Counted from the stretch's first letter, positions 1-7,784 are shown. The stretch is DNA of 64,000 nucleotides from Desmonostoc vinosum HA7617-LM4 (GCA_019359515.1 JAHHHC010000027.1:1-64000); one strand, 5' to 3'. Numbers and translations: made by a program. The notes: generated by a model from the letters alone, not told the origin.

Positions 1-133
1 AGTCAGTGTTACTACTGATTGCTTTTCTTTAAATTCTTTAGTCTTCAGTTCAGTACTATTGTCTATTTTTTCTCTCTGATTCTCTAAGTACTTTTTTCTG
101 AGCCTGAGCTTTTAGTCCAAACTCCAGCTTTAG

Positions 134-1861
134 CTAATATTTTCTTTCCTGTGGTTCAAACATAGTAATCGTCACCGGGCGATACTGGATATCAATACCT
201 GCTGGTGAATAATAAGCCATTGTATGTTTGAGAAAGTTAGTATCATCTCGTTGAGGATAATCTTCGCGGAAGTGAGCGCCACGACTTTCTAGGCGATTTA
301 AGGCCGATAATAAAATCGTTTGTCCCACTATCATTAAACTTCGTAATTCTAAGGCTTCGACAATTTCTGTATTCCAGCAATCGCTCTTGTCATCTAAATA
401 AATTTGTGGATATTGCTGTTGTAATTCTTCAAGTTTTTGCCAACCTTCACGCATTAATCCTTCAGTGCGAAAAACGCCGCAATATTGAGTCATGCAATCT
501 TGGAAAGCTTGACGAACTTGGTTAATACGATATTGTCCTGGCTGTTCTAATAAAGCTTGGATTTGTTGCTGAGCTTCTTTTCGATAATGTTGCTCGTCTA
601 CAGAGGGTAACTTGCGTTTTTGCACGTATTGAGCGATCGCAGCCCCAGTCCGCTTGCCATAAACTACACATTCCAACAAAGAATTACTACCGAGGCGATT
701 GGCCCCATGCACAGAAACACACGCAGTTTCTCCAGCCGCAAAGAAGCCTTCTACCAAGCTATCACCACTACTACGCACTCGACCATCAATGTTAACTGGA
801 ATGCCACCCATACAATAGTGAATTGTCGGGCGGACTGGCATCGGCTGAGTTACGGCATCAACACCAACAAGTCGATGGGCTTCTTCCCAGCAGAAGGGGA
901 CACGGCTCATAATTTTTTCCTTGCCCATGTGCCGCAAATCAAGATAAACAAAAGGCCCGCCTGCACTGCCATCAGGATGAATACCACGACCAGCGCGAAT
1001 TTCGTAGGCGATCGCTCGTGAGGTAATATCACGAGGAGCCAGTTCCATGCGACTAGGCGCATAGTTGGCCATAAAGCGATCGCCCTGGCTATTAATCAGA
1101 TACGCCCCTTCCCCACGCACTGCTTCGGAAATTAATACCCCTACCGGATACAAGCCAGTGGGATGAAATTGCACAAATTCCATATCTTCGAGTGGCAAAC
1201 CGGCGATCGCGGTCATTGCCAAACCATCGCCTGTAGAAGCGTAATCATTAGATGTAGTATTATAAACGCGACCATAACCACCAGTAGCAAACATCACTGC
1301 TTTAGCGCGTACTACCTGAATATCGCCATTTAAAAGGCTGTACATTACTACACCCTTCGCTTCGTTTTCTTCCAAAATTAGGCGTATTACGTACCACTCT
1401 TGGTAAATTTGCACACCATAACGTCGTAAATTGTTGACCAATTCGTGCAAAATAGCGTGACCAGTCTTGTCGGCGGCGTAGCAAGTACGGTTATGAGAAT
1501 GCCCACCAAAAGCTCGTTGGGCGATGCGACCATCACTCAAGCGAGAAAACAAAACACCCATGTGTTCCAGGTCAATCACCACATCTGGGGCTTCCTGGGC
1601 GAGAATTTCCACTGCATCTTGGTCTGCTAAATAATCAGAACCCTTGACAGTATCAAAAGCATGTGCTTCCCAAGTATCAGTAGAATCCACATTTTTTAAA
1701 GTTGCAGCGATACCGCCTTGGGCAGCGACGGAGTGGGAACGAATCGGATGGGTTTTGGCAACCACAGCAACATTTAACCTGGGATCAGTTCGAGCAATCT
1801 CCACAGCCGCACGGCATCCCGCTAATCCACCTCCAATAATCATGACATCGTGTTCCAGCAT
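134..1861 (-). CDS. sdhA: Succinate dehydrogenase / fumarate reductase flavoprotein subunit
   Basis: This is the FAD-binding subunit that oxidises succinate to fumarate (or the reverse) and feeds electrons to the quinone pool at the membrane. The 575-residue protein shows the dinucleotide-binding motif IIGGGLAGCRAAVEIA near residue 8, the HSVAAQGGIAATL segment near residue 43 whose His is the covalent FAD site in the family, an active-site region FGGHSHNRTCYAADKTGH, RGEGAYLINSQGDRF, HYCMGGIPV and the late FAD motif GANRLGSNSLLE. Length is normal for the family. No iron-sulfur (sdhB) gene adjoins it, which is common in cyanobacteria, where sdh genes are scattered. The start is the ATG at 1861, directly before the FAD fold. 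Confidence 0.95.
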   Translation of the reverse strand: MLEHDVMIIGGGLAGCRAAVEIARTDPRLNVAVVAKTHPIRSHSVAAQGGIAATLKNVDSTDTWEAHAFDTVKGSDYLADQDAVEILAQEAPDVVIDLEHMGVLFSRLSDGRIAQRAFGGHSHNRTCYAADKTGHAILHELVNNLRRYGVQIYQEWYVIRLILEENEAKGVVMYSLLNGDIQVVRAKAVMFATGGYGRVYNTTSNDYASTGDGLAMTAIAGLPLEDMEFVQFHPTGLYPVGVLISEAVRGEGAYLINSQGDRFMANYAPSRMELAPRDITSRAIAYEIRAGRGIHPDGSAGGPFVYLDLRHMGKEKIMSRVPFCWEEAHRLVGVDAVTQPMPVRPTIHYCMGGIPVNIDGRVRSSGDSLVEGFFAAGETACVSVHGANRLGSNSLLECVVYGKRTGAAIAQYVQKRKLPSVDEQHYRKEAQQQIQALLEQPGQYRINQVRQAFQDCMTQYCGVFRTEGLMREGWQKLEELQQQYPQIYLDDKSDCWNTEIVEALELRSLMIVGQTILLSALNRLESRGAHFREDYPQRDDTNFLKHTMAYYSPAGIDIQYRPVTITMFEPQERKY

Positions 1862-1940
1862 AATTAGCCTCCAACTGCAAAAGACTGCTGTTCTATTGTA
1901 GAAATGTGAGCAATTAGTGATGCGTGATAAACGTATTTAC

Positions 1941-1967
1941 AAAAAAATTCCCTGCCTGTAGGCAGGG
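1941..1967 (-). terminator. Intrinsic terminator for the 2017-2334 gene
   Basis: The palindrome CCCTGCCTGTAGGCAGGG at 1950-1967 is followed on the minus strand by a run of seven T (A run 1941-1947 on the plus strand). It lies just downstream of the small membrane protein gene and upstream of sdhA, so it separates the two transcripts. Confidence 0.8.
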
Positions 1968-2016
1968 GATAATTCAAAATTCCCAATGAAGAAATATAGT
2001 TTTGGTAGGCAGCCTG

Positions 2017-2334
2017 TCAGCTAGCGGCTTGTACAGGTTTTTGCTGAGAAACATTACCGGGTATGGGTTGGGTTTTGGTTCCTGGTTCTATAGCAGTTAA
2101 TTCAATATGATTTAACAATGTAGTCACAAAGGCAAATAGTAAGAAAGGCAGCGATAGTAGAACGACAAGGCCTACGGTTGCTAAAGCATAAACGGGTCGT
2201 TTAGCACCCATCAGCGCCAATGCAGATGCCAAGCTAATGGTAATTGTGATTAACCAAACAATTATCTGACCGTAGATATCACCAAAGGTCAGGGTACAGA
2301 CAAACCGATAGTTTTGAATATTATTAATGTTCAT
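2017..2334 (-). CDS. Small two-helix membrane protein, unknown function
   Basis: A 105-residue protein with two hydrophobic segments, roughly residues 22-44 (IYGQIIVWLITITISLASAL) and 50-75 (YALATVGLVVLLSLPFLLFA), and a polar Gln/Pro-rich tail. No catalytic motif is visible and I do not recognise the family. It lies on the same strand as hetF, about 145 nt downstream, and is followed by an intrinsic terminator, so it could be the last gene of the hetF transcript. The coding call rests on clean membrane topology, an ATG start and the terminator. Confidence 0.7.
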   Translation of the reverse strand: MNINNIQNYRFVCTLTFGDIYGQIIVWLITITISLASALALMGAKRPVYALATVGLVVLLSLPFLLFAFVTTLLNHIELTAIEPGTKTQPIPGNVSQQKPVQAAS

Positions 2335-2364
2335 TACATTTGCCTCATGTCTTGCCTATAGGTT

Positions 2365-2484
2365 CTACGTTAGAGCCAGGTTTGGCTTAGAGACAATTTC
2401 TAAATATTTTTCCAAGGTTTGTAATATCGCTTCACAATCAGGTTTTATTGGCAAAGGAGCATGAAGCAGGGGGAGAAATTTCAT
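2365..2484 (-). CDS. Possible 39-residue ORF overlapping the hetF stop
   Basis: The ATG at 2484-2482 overlaps the hetF TGA stop in an ATGA arrangement, the usual geometry of translational coupling. The peptide begins MKFLPLLHAPLPIKPDCEAI and continues with a likely amphipathic helix (LQTLEKYLEIV) before a TAG at 2365-2367. It is short, has no recognisable domain and could be chance or the residue of an older C-terminus. The start overlap is the only positive evidence. Confidence 0.3.
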   Translation of the reverse strand: MKFLPLLHAPLPIKPDCEAILQTLEKYLEIVSKPNLALT

Positions 2485-5000
2485 GGTTGTTCATCTTTTT
2501 GCTGGAGAAGAGATTGCCAATCAGTAATCGCTTGCTCTGTCCATAACCAATTTGTAGCTAATTTATCTATTTGAAAACCAAGTGGGTCATACTTAATAAC
2601 CATTTGGCGTAACTTGATTGCTTCACTTATGTACTGTGTTTGTTTAGTAACAGGTTGTCCTTGTGCAGTTTTATACAACCCAAGAGCTAAGCCAGCGTAA
2701 GAAGTTAAAGCATCTCCAGATGCTGCTGTATTTGCAGATATTGCTGCATTAGAGGCTGTATTCTGCTGTTTGATAGCTAAATTTAGCGCTTTGAACCAAG
2801 AATCATTAGCTCGATTTATATCGCCTTCTGTGTAATAAGCAAATCCTAAAGCGTTATTATACAAAAGCGATTCTGGTTTAGCTTTCACGGCATTTTCCCA
2901 GTAGCGGCGAGCATCATCGATGCTGTATTTATTCTCTCCAGTTTGGAGAAACTGCCATGCTAATCGTCCTTTGAGAAAGTTGACAGCTGGATCATCAATT
3001 TGCTTTTGGGGAACAAGATTGAGGGCAGTTTCAGCCGACAGAAGTGCGCCTCGGTTGAGTAGTTCTTCTACGGCGGCAAGTCCTGCTTGTAAATCGCCTT
3101 GGTTTAATTTTTCAGTGGCAGTGGCGGTGAGAATCCCAGTTGGTACTTTTTGTGAGTTAATAGTTGAACGATCGCCTAAATTTTGAGATTGGGGAGGAAC
3201 AAGGGGAATGTGTGGCAATTTTGACCAAGGTCGATTGTGCCACCAATTTAAACCGATCACAACTGCGATCGCGCTCATGCTGACAATACCTAAAATCGGC
3301 CACAGCTTATAGCGTCGGTGACGTCGCCTTGATAAGGCTGGTTGTGGTGATGACAGATGAAGATGATCCCAATCTTTTTTCAAGTTTCCAGAATTTGGAG
3401 TTACCTTTGCTACTTCTTCACCCCACAACTCTGGTTCTTGATCCCCAGAAGTCGTTTCCTCTGGAATTTGCTTTTCCTGAAGACTATTTTCATGAGTTTC
3501 TGATGCTAGTTCCGCAGTTATGGGAGTTTGCTCAATCGCGGCTTTTTGCAGATCTAACTGGCGAAACAAATCTGAAACAATCGCAGAATCTTCTGCATAA
3601 CTTGGGTCATCATACTCAATTTCATCAACGAGATCACCCCAAGTATCTTCACCCAACCAGTCTAACTCTGAAGAGTCCCGTGCTAAACCAGCAGGGAGCA
3701 TTTCTTCGAGCGCTAGTGGTATATCAGTATCATCAGCTACAGCAGCATAAATAGAATTGGGAGTTGCCATTGTTGATGAACTGTAGTGGTTTAGCTGTTC
3801 GGCACTTTCGTTTAGCTCAATTTCTTGGCTGAGAAACCCATCAAATTCTCGTTGCAGATACAAAATTGGTAGTGCCCAGTACATTTGGTGAGAACCATAG
3901 GCAGAAATTAAACCTTGGCGCACCCGACTGACACACAAATCGACAGGATATCCTTGACTCAAGTTACGGTAAAGTAATTGTGTGAGTGTCAGTGCTACTT
4001 CATCAGGAATGCGTTCTGACATTGCCAAAACGCTTCTAATTCCGCGTTTTACCAAACTTTCTGTAAGGTTGCGTTCACCCGTATCTCCAGCAGTATCAGA
4101 TGTAGCAGTGTATGCCCCAAAACAGGAATTAAATACTGCCATTTGGATATTATTGTTGACGAGCAAGCCTGCTAAATCGTCCCCACTCAAAGTTTCCGTT
4201 AAGCCAGTTCTGTGACTGACAAGATAAATTTCTCCACCATTGGGGCCTAAGTTACTATGACCAGAATAGTGCAGAACATGATATCTTCCTTGTTCTAAGG
4301 CTTGGGTCAGTTCTTCTCGTCCTGGTTGGTCTAAAATAGCAAGTTCAATTTCTGGTAAATGAGAACCATTTTCAGTGGGTCGGAGTATTTGACGATGCAG
4401 TTCAGCTTGTAGTTTAATAACTTCTTGTTTTAATAGATCAAGACGGACTTGATCTGTGGGGGAAGCAATTACCATCAATACTTTTACCCCACCTTCTTCT
4501 GGTGGCATCGGGATATTTTGCGATGGTAGGCGAGATGCTGGGAGAATTCCACTTTGGAAGCGAGAAAAAGCGACATAAGGCCCTGTTGCGAGGGGGCGAT
4601 CGCCTGCGTGCATCACTTCCCAAGGCAAACGAGCCAATCTAGTATCTTTGAGTCCTAAACGCAAGCGCAGTACCTGTTGGTGATTCTGAGCAATCCCTTG
4701 GGCAGTAATCCAACTATCCCTGAGAGTACCTTGAAATAGCGCATTATAAAATTGCTGACCTAATGCCACCAAATTCACAGAATTTCTAGCGATCCCAGCG
4801 GCGGATTGCGTCAAAGTATCTCCCTGCAACACCGACCGCAGAGGGTCATTCATCAGATGTCCAGCAGCCATCAGCCAATCAGCCACAGGCCAAGTCACCA
4901 ATTCTTCCGCCAATGGTACTCCAGGCGCGACTTGTTCCGTCCGCACCAAGTAGTCATTTTGTCCTACTGGAGTTACCGAAATGTGAAATTCCTGGGTCAC
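2481..5000 (-). CDS. hetF: HetF, CHAT-domain protein required for heterocyst differentiation
   Basis: HetF is a caspase-like (CHAT) protein that, with PatA, controls HetR level and activity during heterocyst development. The 839-residue product starts at GTG 5000 (MTQEFHISVTPVGQ). The CHAT fold spans about residues 170-390, with the catalytic His in HYSGHSN (about 248) and the Cys in VFNSCFGAYT (about 293). An acidic linker follows, then one transmembrane helix at about 566-586 (LWPILGIVSMSAIAVVIGL) and a C-terminal TPR-like helical region. Identification as HetF rather than another CHAT-TPR protein rests on this architecture plus the NsiR1-type array directly upstream on the opposite strand, the arrangement known in Nostoc PCC 7120. 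Confidence 0.88.
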   Translation of the reverse strand: MTQEFHISVTPVGQNDYLVRTEQVAPGVPLAEELVTWPVADWLMAAGHLMNDPLRSVLQGDTLTQSAAGIARNSVNLVALGQQFYNALFQGTLRDSWITAQGIAQNHQQVLRLRLGLKDTRLARLPWEVMHAGDRPLATGPYVAFSRFQSGILPASRLPSQNIPMPPEEGGVKVLMVIASPTDQVRLDLLKQEVIKLQAELHRQILRPTENGSHLPEIELAILDQPGREELTQALEQGRYHVLHYSGHSNLGPNGGEIYLVSHRTGLTETLSGDDLAGLLVNNNIQMAVFNSCFGAYTATSDTAGDTGERNLTESLVKRGIRSVLAMSERIPDEVALTLTQLLYRNLSQGYPVDLCVSRVRQGLISAYGSHQMYWALPILYLQREFDGFLSQEIELNESAEQLNHYSSSTMATPNSIYAAVADDTDIPLALEEMLPAGLARDSSELDWLGEDTWGDLVDEIEYDDPSYAEDSAIVSDLFRQLDLQKAAIEQTPITAELASETHENSLQEKQIPEETTSGDQEPELWGEEVAKVTPNSGNLKKDWDHLHLSSPQPALSRRRHRRYKLWPILGIVSMSAIAVVIGLNWWHNRPWSKLPHIPLVPPQSQNLGDRSTINSQKVPTGILTATATEKLNQGDLQAGLAAVEELLNRGALLSAETALNLVPQKQIDDPAVNFLKGRLAWQFLQTGENKYSIDDARRYWENAVKAKPESLLYNNALGFAYYTEGDINRANDSWFKALNLAIKQQNTASNAAISANTAASGDALTSYAGLALGLYKTAQGQPVTKQTQYISEAIKLRQMVIKYDPLGFQIDKLATNWLWTEQAITDWQSLLQQKDEQP

Positions 5001-5300
5001 GGCTTCTCCTGTGCGCTTTTTAAATCTGGTTTGAAACGCGAAAGTTTCAAGTCGATTTTTTGCTCCTTCTGATACTTTAGATGCATCCCGCTAATGAATG
5101 TTTCTGACTTGGTGTTGTTTTAATTTTTCTGCCTCTACAACTTTATCGCCAATTCAAGGGTTTAAGATCCCTACATTTTGTCGTAGCTTTGGTTTCAATC
5201 AGGATTTAAATTAAGAGTCTGTAGCAAGATCCCGCAGCGTAATATTTTCAATTTTCAATTTTTAACCGGATTGGATTACTACTGCCAAGAACACTTTATT
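5001..5300 (-). promoter_or_regulatory. hetF upstream leader region
   Basis: About 300 nt between the hetF GTG start and the first NsiR1 copy, AT-rich and without an ORF. If hetF transcription starts upstream of 5301, as the known antisense regulation by NsiR1 implies, this is 5' UTR. No promoter could be placed with confidence. Confidence 0.45.
5265..5270 (+). promoter_or_regulatory. HetR-dependent (DIF+ type) box, copy 1
   Basis: ACCGGA, one mismatch from TCCGGA, begins 36 nt before the inferred sRNA start at 5301. TCCGGA centred near -35 is the motif reported for HetR-dependent differentiation-induced promoters in Nostoc. Confidence 0.6.
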
Positions 5301-5360
5301 GGTAGATGCACCTTGATCTTCAACTCCCCTGGTTGGCTAACACCCACTAGGGGTTTTTTC
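5301..5360 (+). ncRNA. nsiR1: NsiR1 sRNA, copy 1
   Basis: A unit of about 60 nt starting GGTAGATGCACCTTGATC, ending in the terminator CCCCT...AGGGG with six T (5351-5359). It is the copy closest to hetF and lies on the opposite strand 300 nt before the hetF start, so its RNA would be perfectly complementary to a hetF leader extending this far. NsiR1 is known to repress hetF translation by antisense pairing. Confidence 0.8.
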
Positions 5361-5430
5361 AATTTTGGTAAACGGTAGCAACTCGTGGTACAGCATTTAG
5401 GAAACAATGGTGCTTCACCTTAAAATATTT

Positions 5431-5456
5431 TATTGATCTATCCACCTTCAAAACTT
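5431..5456 (+). repeat. Decayed NsiR1 copy (5' part only)
   Basis: TATTGATCTATCCACCTTCAA resembles the unit start TATTGGTAGATGCACCTTGA with several mismatches and lies 134 nt after copy 1, on the array period. No terminator hairpin follows, so it is unlikely to make a stable sRNA. Confidence 0.5.
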
Positions 5457-5671
5457 ATACCATTTTGGCTTTTAAATTGTGAAAGAGTTACTGGATAAGC
5501 TTTTCACCTATCCATATGTCGTAATTATTTATCAAATTAGGATCACACAACATCAATGATATTTAGAACAGTAAAGGTATGAGGGTTTAAGGGTGTAGGT
5601 AAAAGTTTTTTCCCTAGACCCCTACTCTCATACACTCATAATCACACACTCAGCATCAACAAATACCAAGT

Positions 5672-5733
5672 GTGCGTAAGTTCTGACCTTGATCTTCAGC
5701 TCTCCCAGTCGGTAGCAATCCACTATAGCTTTT
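5672..5733 (+). repeat. Decayed NsiR1 copy
   Basis: It contains ACCTTGATCTTCAGCT, nearly identical to copy 1, and a corrupted terminator half ending in a short T run (5729-5733). It sits 134 nt before copy 2. Both stem halves and the start are altered, so it is probably inactive. Confidence 0.6.
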
Positions 5734-5769
5734 TAGCACCAAATGACAATCAACCTTTTTCTAAATTTA

Positions 5770-5775
5770 TCCGGA
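5770..5775 (+). promoter_or_regulatory. TCCGGA box, copy 2
   Basis: A perfect TCCGGA lies 36 nt before the sRNA start at 5806, followed by the conserved AGAACATTTAATTGG block that would hold the -10 region. Confidence 0.75.
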
Positions 5776-5805
5776 GCTTAGTGGTTAAACCTAGAACATT
5801 TAATT

Positions 5806-5864
5806 GGTAGATGCACCCTGATAACTAGCTCCCCCGGTTGGCTAACACCCACTGGGGGTTTTTT
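5806..5864 (+). ncRNA. nsiR1: NsiR1 sRNA, copy 2
   Basis: Near-consensus unit: GGTAGATGCACCCTGATAAC, then a terminator with CCCCCGG...CTGGGGG and six T (5859-5864). The promoter box is intact, so this is one of the copies most likely to be expressed. Confidence 0.85.
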
Positions 5865-5931
5865 ATATGTTTCTGAATCAGCAATAACTGCCAACATCAC
5901 CTTTTTTTATAGAGCATACTAGGTTGCATTT

Positions 5932-5990
5932 GGCAGGCATATCCCGATAACTAGCTCCCTTGGCTGATTAACATTCACTGGAGGTTTTTC
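5932..5990 (+). ncRNA. nsiR1: NsiR1 sRNA, copy 3 (divergent)
   Basis: The divergent start GGCAGGCATATCCCGATAAC keeps the core GATAACTAGCTCCC and a hairpin plus T run ending at 5989. No TCCGGA stands at the expected -36 position, so expression is doubtful. Confidence 0.6.
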
Positions 5991-6066
5991 AAGTGAGTAA
6001 ACAGCAACAACTTCAAACTACACAAATTTATTTAGTGGATAGTAGTCAGCCTGAGAATTTCTAATT

Positions 6067-6123
6067 GGTAAGTACACCCTGACAACTGACTTCCCTGAAT
6101 AGCAAGCACCCTTTGTTCTTTTT
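6067..6123 (+). ncRNA. nsiR1: NsiR1 sRNA, copy 4 (divergent)
   Basis: It starts GGTAAGTACACCCTGACAAC. The terminator stem is degraded, although a T-rich tail remains (6115-6123). The expected box position reads TTTAGT. It is probably weak or silent. Confidence 0.5.
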
Positions 6124-6160
6124 AAACGACATCACTCTTTAGGAGATTGTTACCTTTTTA

Positions 6161-6166
6161 TCCGGA
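6161..6166 (+). promoter_or_regulatory. TCCGGA box, copy 5
   Basis: A perfect TCCGGA lies 36 nt before the sRNA start at 6197, preserving the array geometry. Confidence 0.72.
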
Positions 6167-6196
6167 ATATACTGCCTCTTCCTAGAAGAGATGATT

Positions 6197-6256
6197 AGTA
6201 GATACACTCTAATAACTCACTCCCCTAGCTGGTTGGCACCGTCTAGGGGTTTTTTC
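6197..6256 (+). ncRNA. nsiR1: NsiR1 sRNA, copy 5
   Basis: AGTAGATACACTCTAATAAC start, good terminator CCCCTAG...CTAGGGG and six T (6250-6255). The box is intact but the 5' half has diverged at several positions, so its target pairing could differ from that of the consensus copies. Confidence 0.75.
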
Positions 6257-6295
6257 TATTTAGAGTCACCATGAATTTACATAGTGATAAATTTA

Positions 6296-6301
6296 TCCAG
6301 A
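6296..6301 (+). promoter_or_regulatory. Variant TCCAGA box, copy 6
   Basis: TCCAGA, one mismatch, lies 35 nt before the GGTACACAGA start at 6331. Confidence 0.5.
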
Positions 6302-6330
6302 ACACCTTAGTGTTCGTAGAAGAAGTTACT

Positions 6331-6388
6331 GGTACACAGATCCTGATAAACCACTCCCTTGGTTAGCAATCCTGCTCGGATTGGTTTC
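6331..6388 (+). ncRNA. nsiR1: NsiR1 sRNA, copy 6 (divergent)
   Basis: GGTACACAGATCCTGATAAA start keeps the CCTGATAA core. The terminator stem is imperfect and the T run is broken by GG, so this copy is probably weakened. Confidence 0.55.
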
Positions 6389-6424
6389 TGTTCAGTGCGT
6401 AGTTTGAGCCTGAAACAGATTCTT

Positions 6425-6484
6425 GGTAGATGCACCTTGATAACTAGCTCTCTTAGTAGGCTAGCACCGACTGAGGAATTTTTC
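6425..6484 (+). ncRNA. nsiR1: NsiR1 sRNA, copy 7
   Basis: The start GGTAGATGCACCTTGATAAC is at consensus. The terminator is moderately diverged (CTCTTAG...CTGAGGA then T run). It lies only 94 nt after copy 6 and lacks TCCGGA at -36, as if a deletion removed its promoter. Confidence 0.65.
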
Positions 6485-6523
6485 TATTCTAAGGAAAAAA
6501 CAACTTCAATTTCTACAAATTGA

Positions 6524-6529
6524 TCCGGA
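6524..6529 (+). promoter_or_regulatory. TCCGGA box, copy 8
   Basis: A perfect TCCGGA lies 36 nt before the sRNA start at 6560, with the AGAACATTTAATTGG block between them, as in copy 2. Confidence 0.75.
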
Positions 6530-6559
6530 TAATTGTCTTAAACCCCAGAACATTTAATT

Positions 6560-6619
6560 GGTAGATGCACCCTGATAACTCACTCCCCTGGTTGGCTAAC
6601 GCTTACCGGGGGTTTTTTT
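6560..6619 (+). ncRNA. nsiR1: NsiR1 sRNA, copy 8
   Basis: Near-consensus unit, identical to copy 2 over the first 20 nt (GGTAGATGCACCCTGATAAC), with a strong hairpin CCCCTGG...CCGGGGG and seven T (6613-6619). Copies 2 and 8 are the best preserved, implying selection or gene conversion. Confidence 0.85.
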
Positions 6620-7051
6620 GACAGTGACGATTGTTTCTGACGACAGGCAAGCCACTACTTTTATTGCCACTGTTGATAGATTTTTGGTGTGCTTCTGATG
6701 TTAGCAAAGAGCAAAACCTGCACACTCATCCCCTGAATCGCTTTCTCCTTATTGTGAGCTAAAGACCCACTCTAAAATGATCGCTGTGATATTTAATCAT
6801 ATTCTTAATTATTTTTCTATATTTTGATTGGAATTGGGGACTGGGTAATTATTTTTTTCCCTCATCTTTCGATTGGTGAGCGATCGCATAGCATGTTCGA
6901 CAGGATAAGTCAAACCACATCTCCTCAAGCTGACTCATCTTGAGGTGTAATGTAAGATATTTGATTGTGATTGTTAGTATGCCAGCAATATGTTAATATC
7001 TTTTAGCCTATTCCTAAGATACATTGCTTATAACCAGAGAGTAGCTAGCCC
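6620..7051. other. Non-coding gap before the thioredoxin-fold gene
   Basis: No ORF or RNA gene is recognised. It contains one HIP1 site, an imperfect hairpin CCTCAAG...CTTGAGG near 6933-6955 without a T run, and presumably the promoter of the gene at 7052. Confidence 0.5.
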
Positions 7052-7393
7052 ATGAGTTTAGCTGTGATTAAGTTTTCCTCAGAAGAGTGTGGTATTTGCC
7101 ACAAAATGTCCTTCTATGACCAAAAGGTGTCAGAAGAACTGGGTTTGCAATTTATCGATGTCAAAATGCAAGATACTGCTGCTTATCGTAAGTATCGCAA
7201 GATTTTATTAACTCAATATCCTGATAAATCAGAAATGGGATGGCCTACTTACATTATCTGTGATTCTCCTGAAGGAGAATTTCAGATTGTGGGTGAGGTA
7301 AAAGGTGGTCATCCCAAGGGAGAGTTTAGAAGTCGTTTACAAGTCGTGATGCGTAAAGAAAGCGTCATTCATGGGGGGGATATAAGTGAATAA
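7052..7393 (+). CDS. Thioredoxin-fold protein with CGIC motif
   Basis: A 113-residue cytosolic protein that opens like a thioredoxin: a hydrophobic strand (SLAVIKFSS), then EECGICHKM with the redox-type CxxC at about residues 13-16, and later a WPTYIIC strand whose Pro corresponds to the cis-Pro of the fold. It is slightly longer than classical thioredoxin and the CGIC pair replaces CGPC, so it is a thioredoxin-like protein rather than a housekeeping thioredoxin. It stands alone on the plus strand. Confidence 0.8.
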   Translation: MSLAVIKFSSEECGICHKMSFYDQKVSEELGLQFIDVKMQDTAAYRKYRKILLTQYPDKSEMGWPTYIICDSPEGEFQIVGEVKGGHPKGEFRSRLQVVMRKESVIHGGDISE

Positions 7394-7424
7394 CCGAATT
7401 TATTCGGTGGTATGATTGAACTAA

Positions 7425-7442
7425 TGGACAGGGCCTTGTCCA
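7425..7442. repeat. Short perfect-loopless inverted repeat
   Basis: TGGACAGGGCCTTGTCCA forms a nine-pair cruciform-type palindrome (one G-U in RNA) in the gap after the thioredoxin-fold gene. It lacks a T run, so it is a weak terminator candidate, and it resembles dispersed intergenic repeats of these genomes. Confidence 0.4.
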
Positions 7443-7550
7443 TTGGGTTAGATGATATAAGACGGGCTGCGCCTGCAATCATTGTTTGACCCCAGAATCC
7501 GCCGTTTTTTAAACGGGGGAGTATGTCAAAAGAAGTTCTCAATTCCACAG

Positions 7551-7784
7551 CTAGTCAGAACTAATTACTTCAAAAGATTTTACTTCTAGGACAGGGCCAA
7601 TCATGGCAGTGGTCATGATGTCTTCACGCACCTGCCCTTTAATTTTTGCTTTTTGTCCAGCTTTGAGTAAGTTTTTGTCAGCCCCTTTAAGGATTTCGTA
7701 GGTGACACCATCGTCTGTAACTAACGCCCATGCACCCATACCTAGATCACGGCGTTCAATTTTACCTGTAACTGTAATACTCAT
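7551..7784 (-). CDS. Small conserved-looking hypothetical protein (77 aa)
   Basis: The protein starts MSITVTGKIERRDLGMGAWA and is rich in beta-strand patterns (VTGKIERRD, GAWALVTDDG, KAKIKGQV, VLEVKSFEVI), suggesting a small beta-barrel or OB-like fold; no catalytic residues stand out. The frame stays open upstream to 7982, but that extension is STRR and G/C-poor repeat translation with no protein character, so the ATG at 7784 is chosen. Function unknown. Confidence 0.72.
   Translation of the reverse strand: MSITVTGKIERRDLGMGAWALVTDDGVTYEILKGADKNLLKAGQKAKIKGQVREDIMTTAMIGPVLEVKSFEVISSD

Larger units (their letters stand above)
5265..6619 (+). repeat. NsiR1-type tandem array, about 134-nt period
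   Basis: Eight recognisable units start at 5301, 5806, 5932, 6067, 6197, 6331, 6425 and 6560, and relics lie at 5435, about 5576 and 5672. Most steps are 126-141 nt; two are about 95 nt. Each full unit comprises a TCCGGA-like box, 36 nt to the conserved GGTAGATGCACC start, the CCTGATAACT core, and a terminator of the form CCCC...GGGG plus T run. All point away from hetF. Spacing is too irregular and the units too structured for CRISPR. Confidence 0.85.

Noticed and set aside
1-133. Partial gene at the window start
   Set aside because: Both strands contain frequent stops; the stretch looks like ordinary intergenic DNA downstream of sdhA.
5265-6619. CRISPR array as explanation for the repeats beside hetF
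   Set aside because: Units are about 134 nt apart with internal terminators and promoter boxes, intervals are irregular, and there are no short uniform direct repeats with unique spacers or cas genes.
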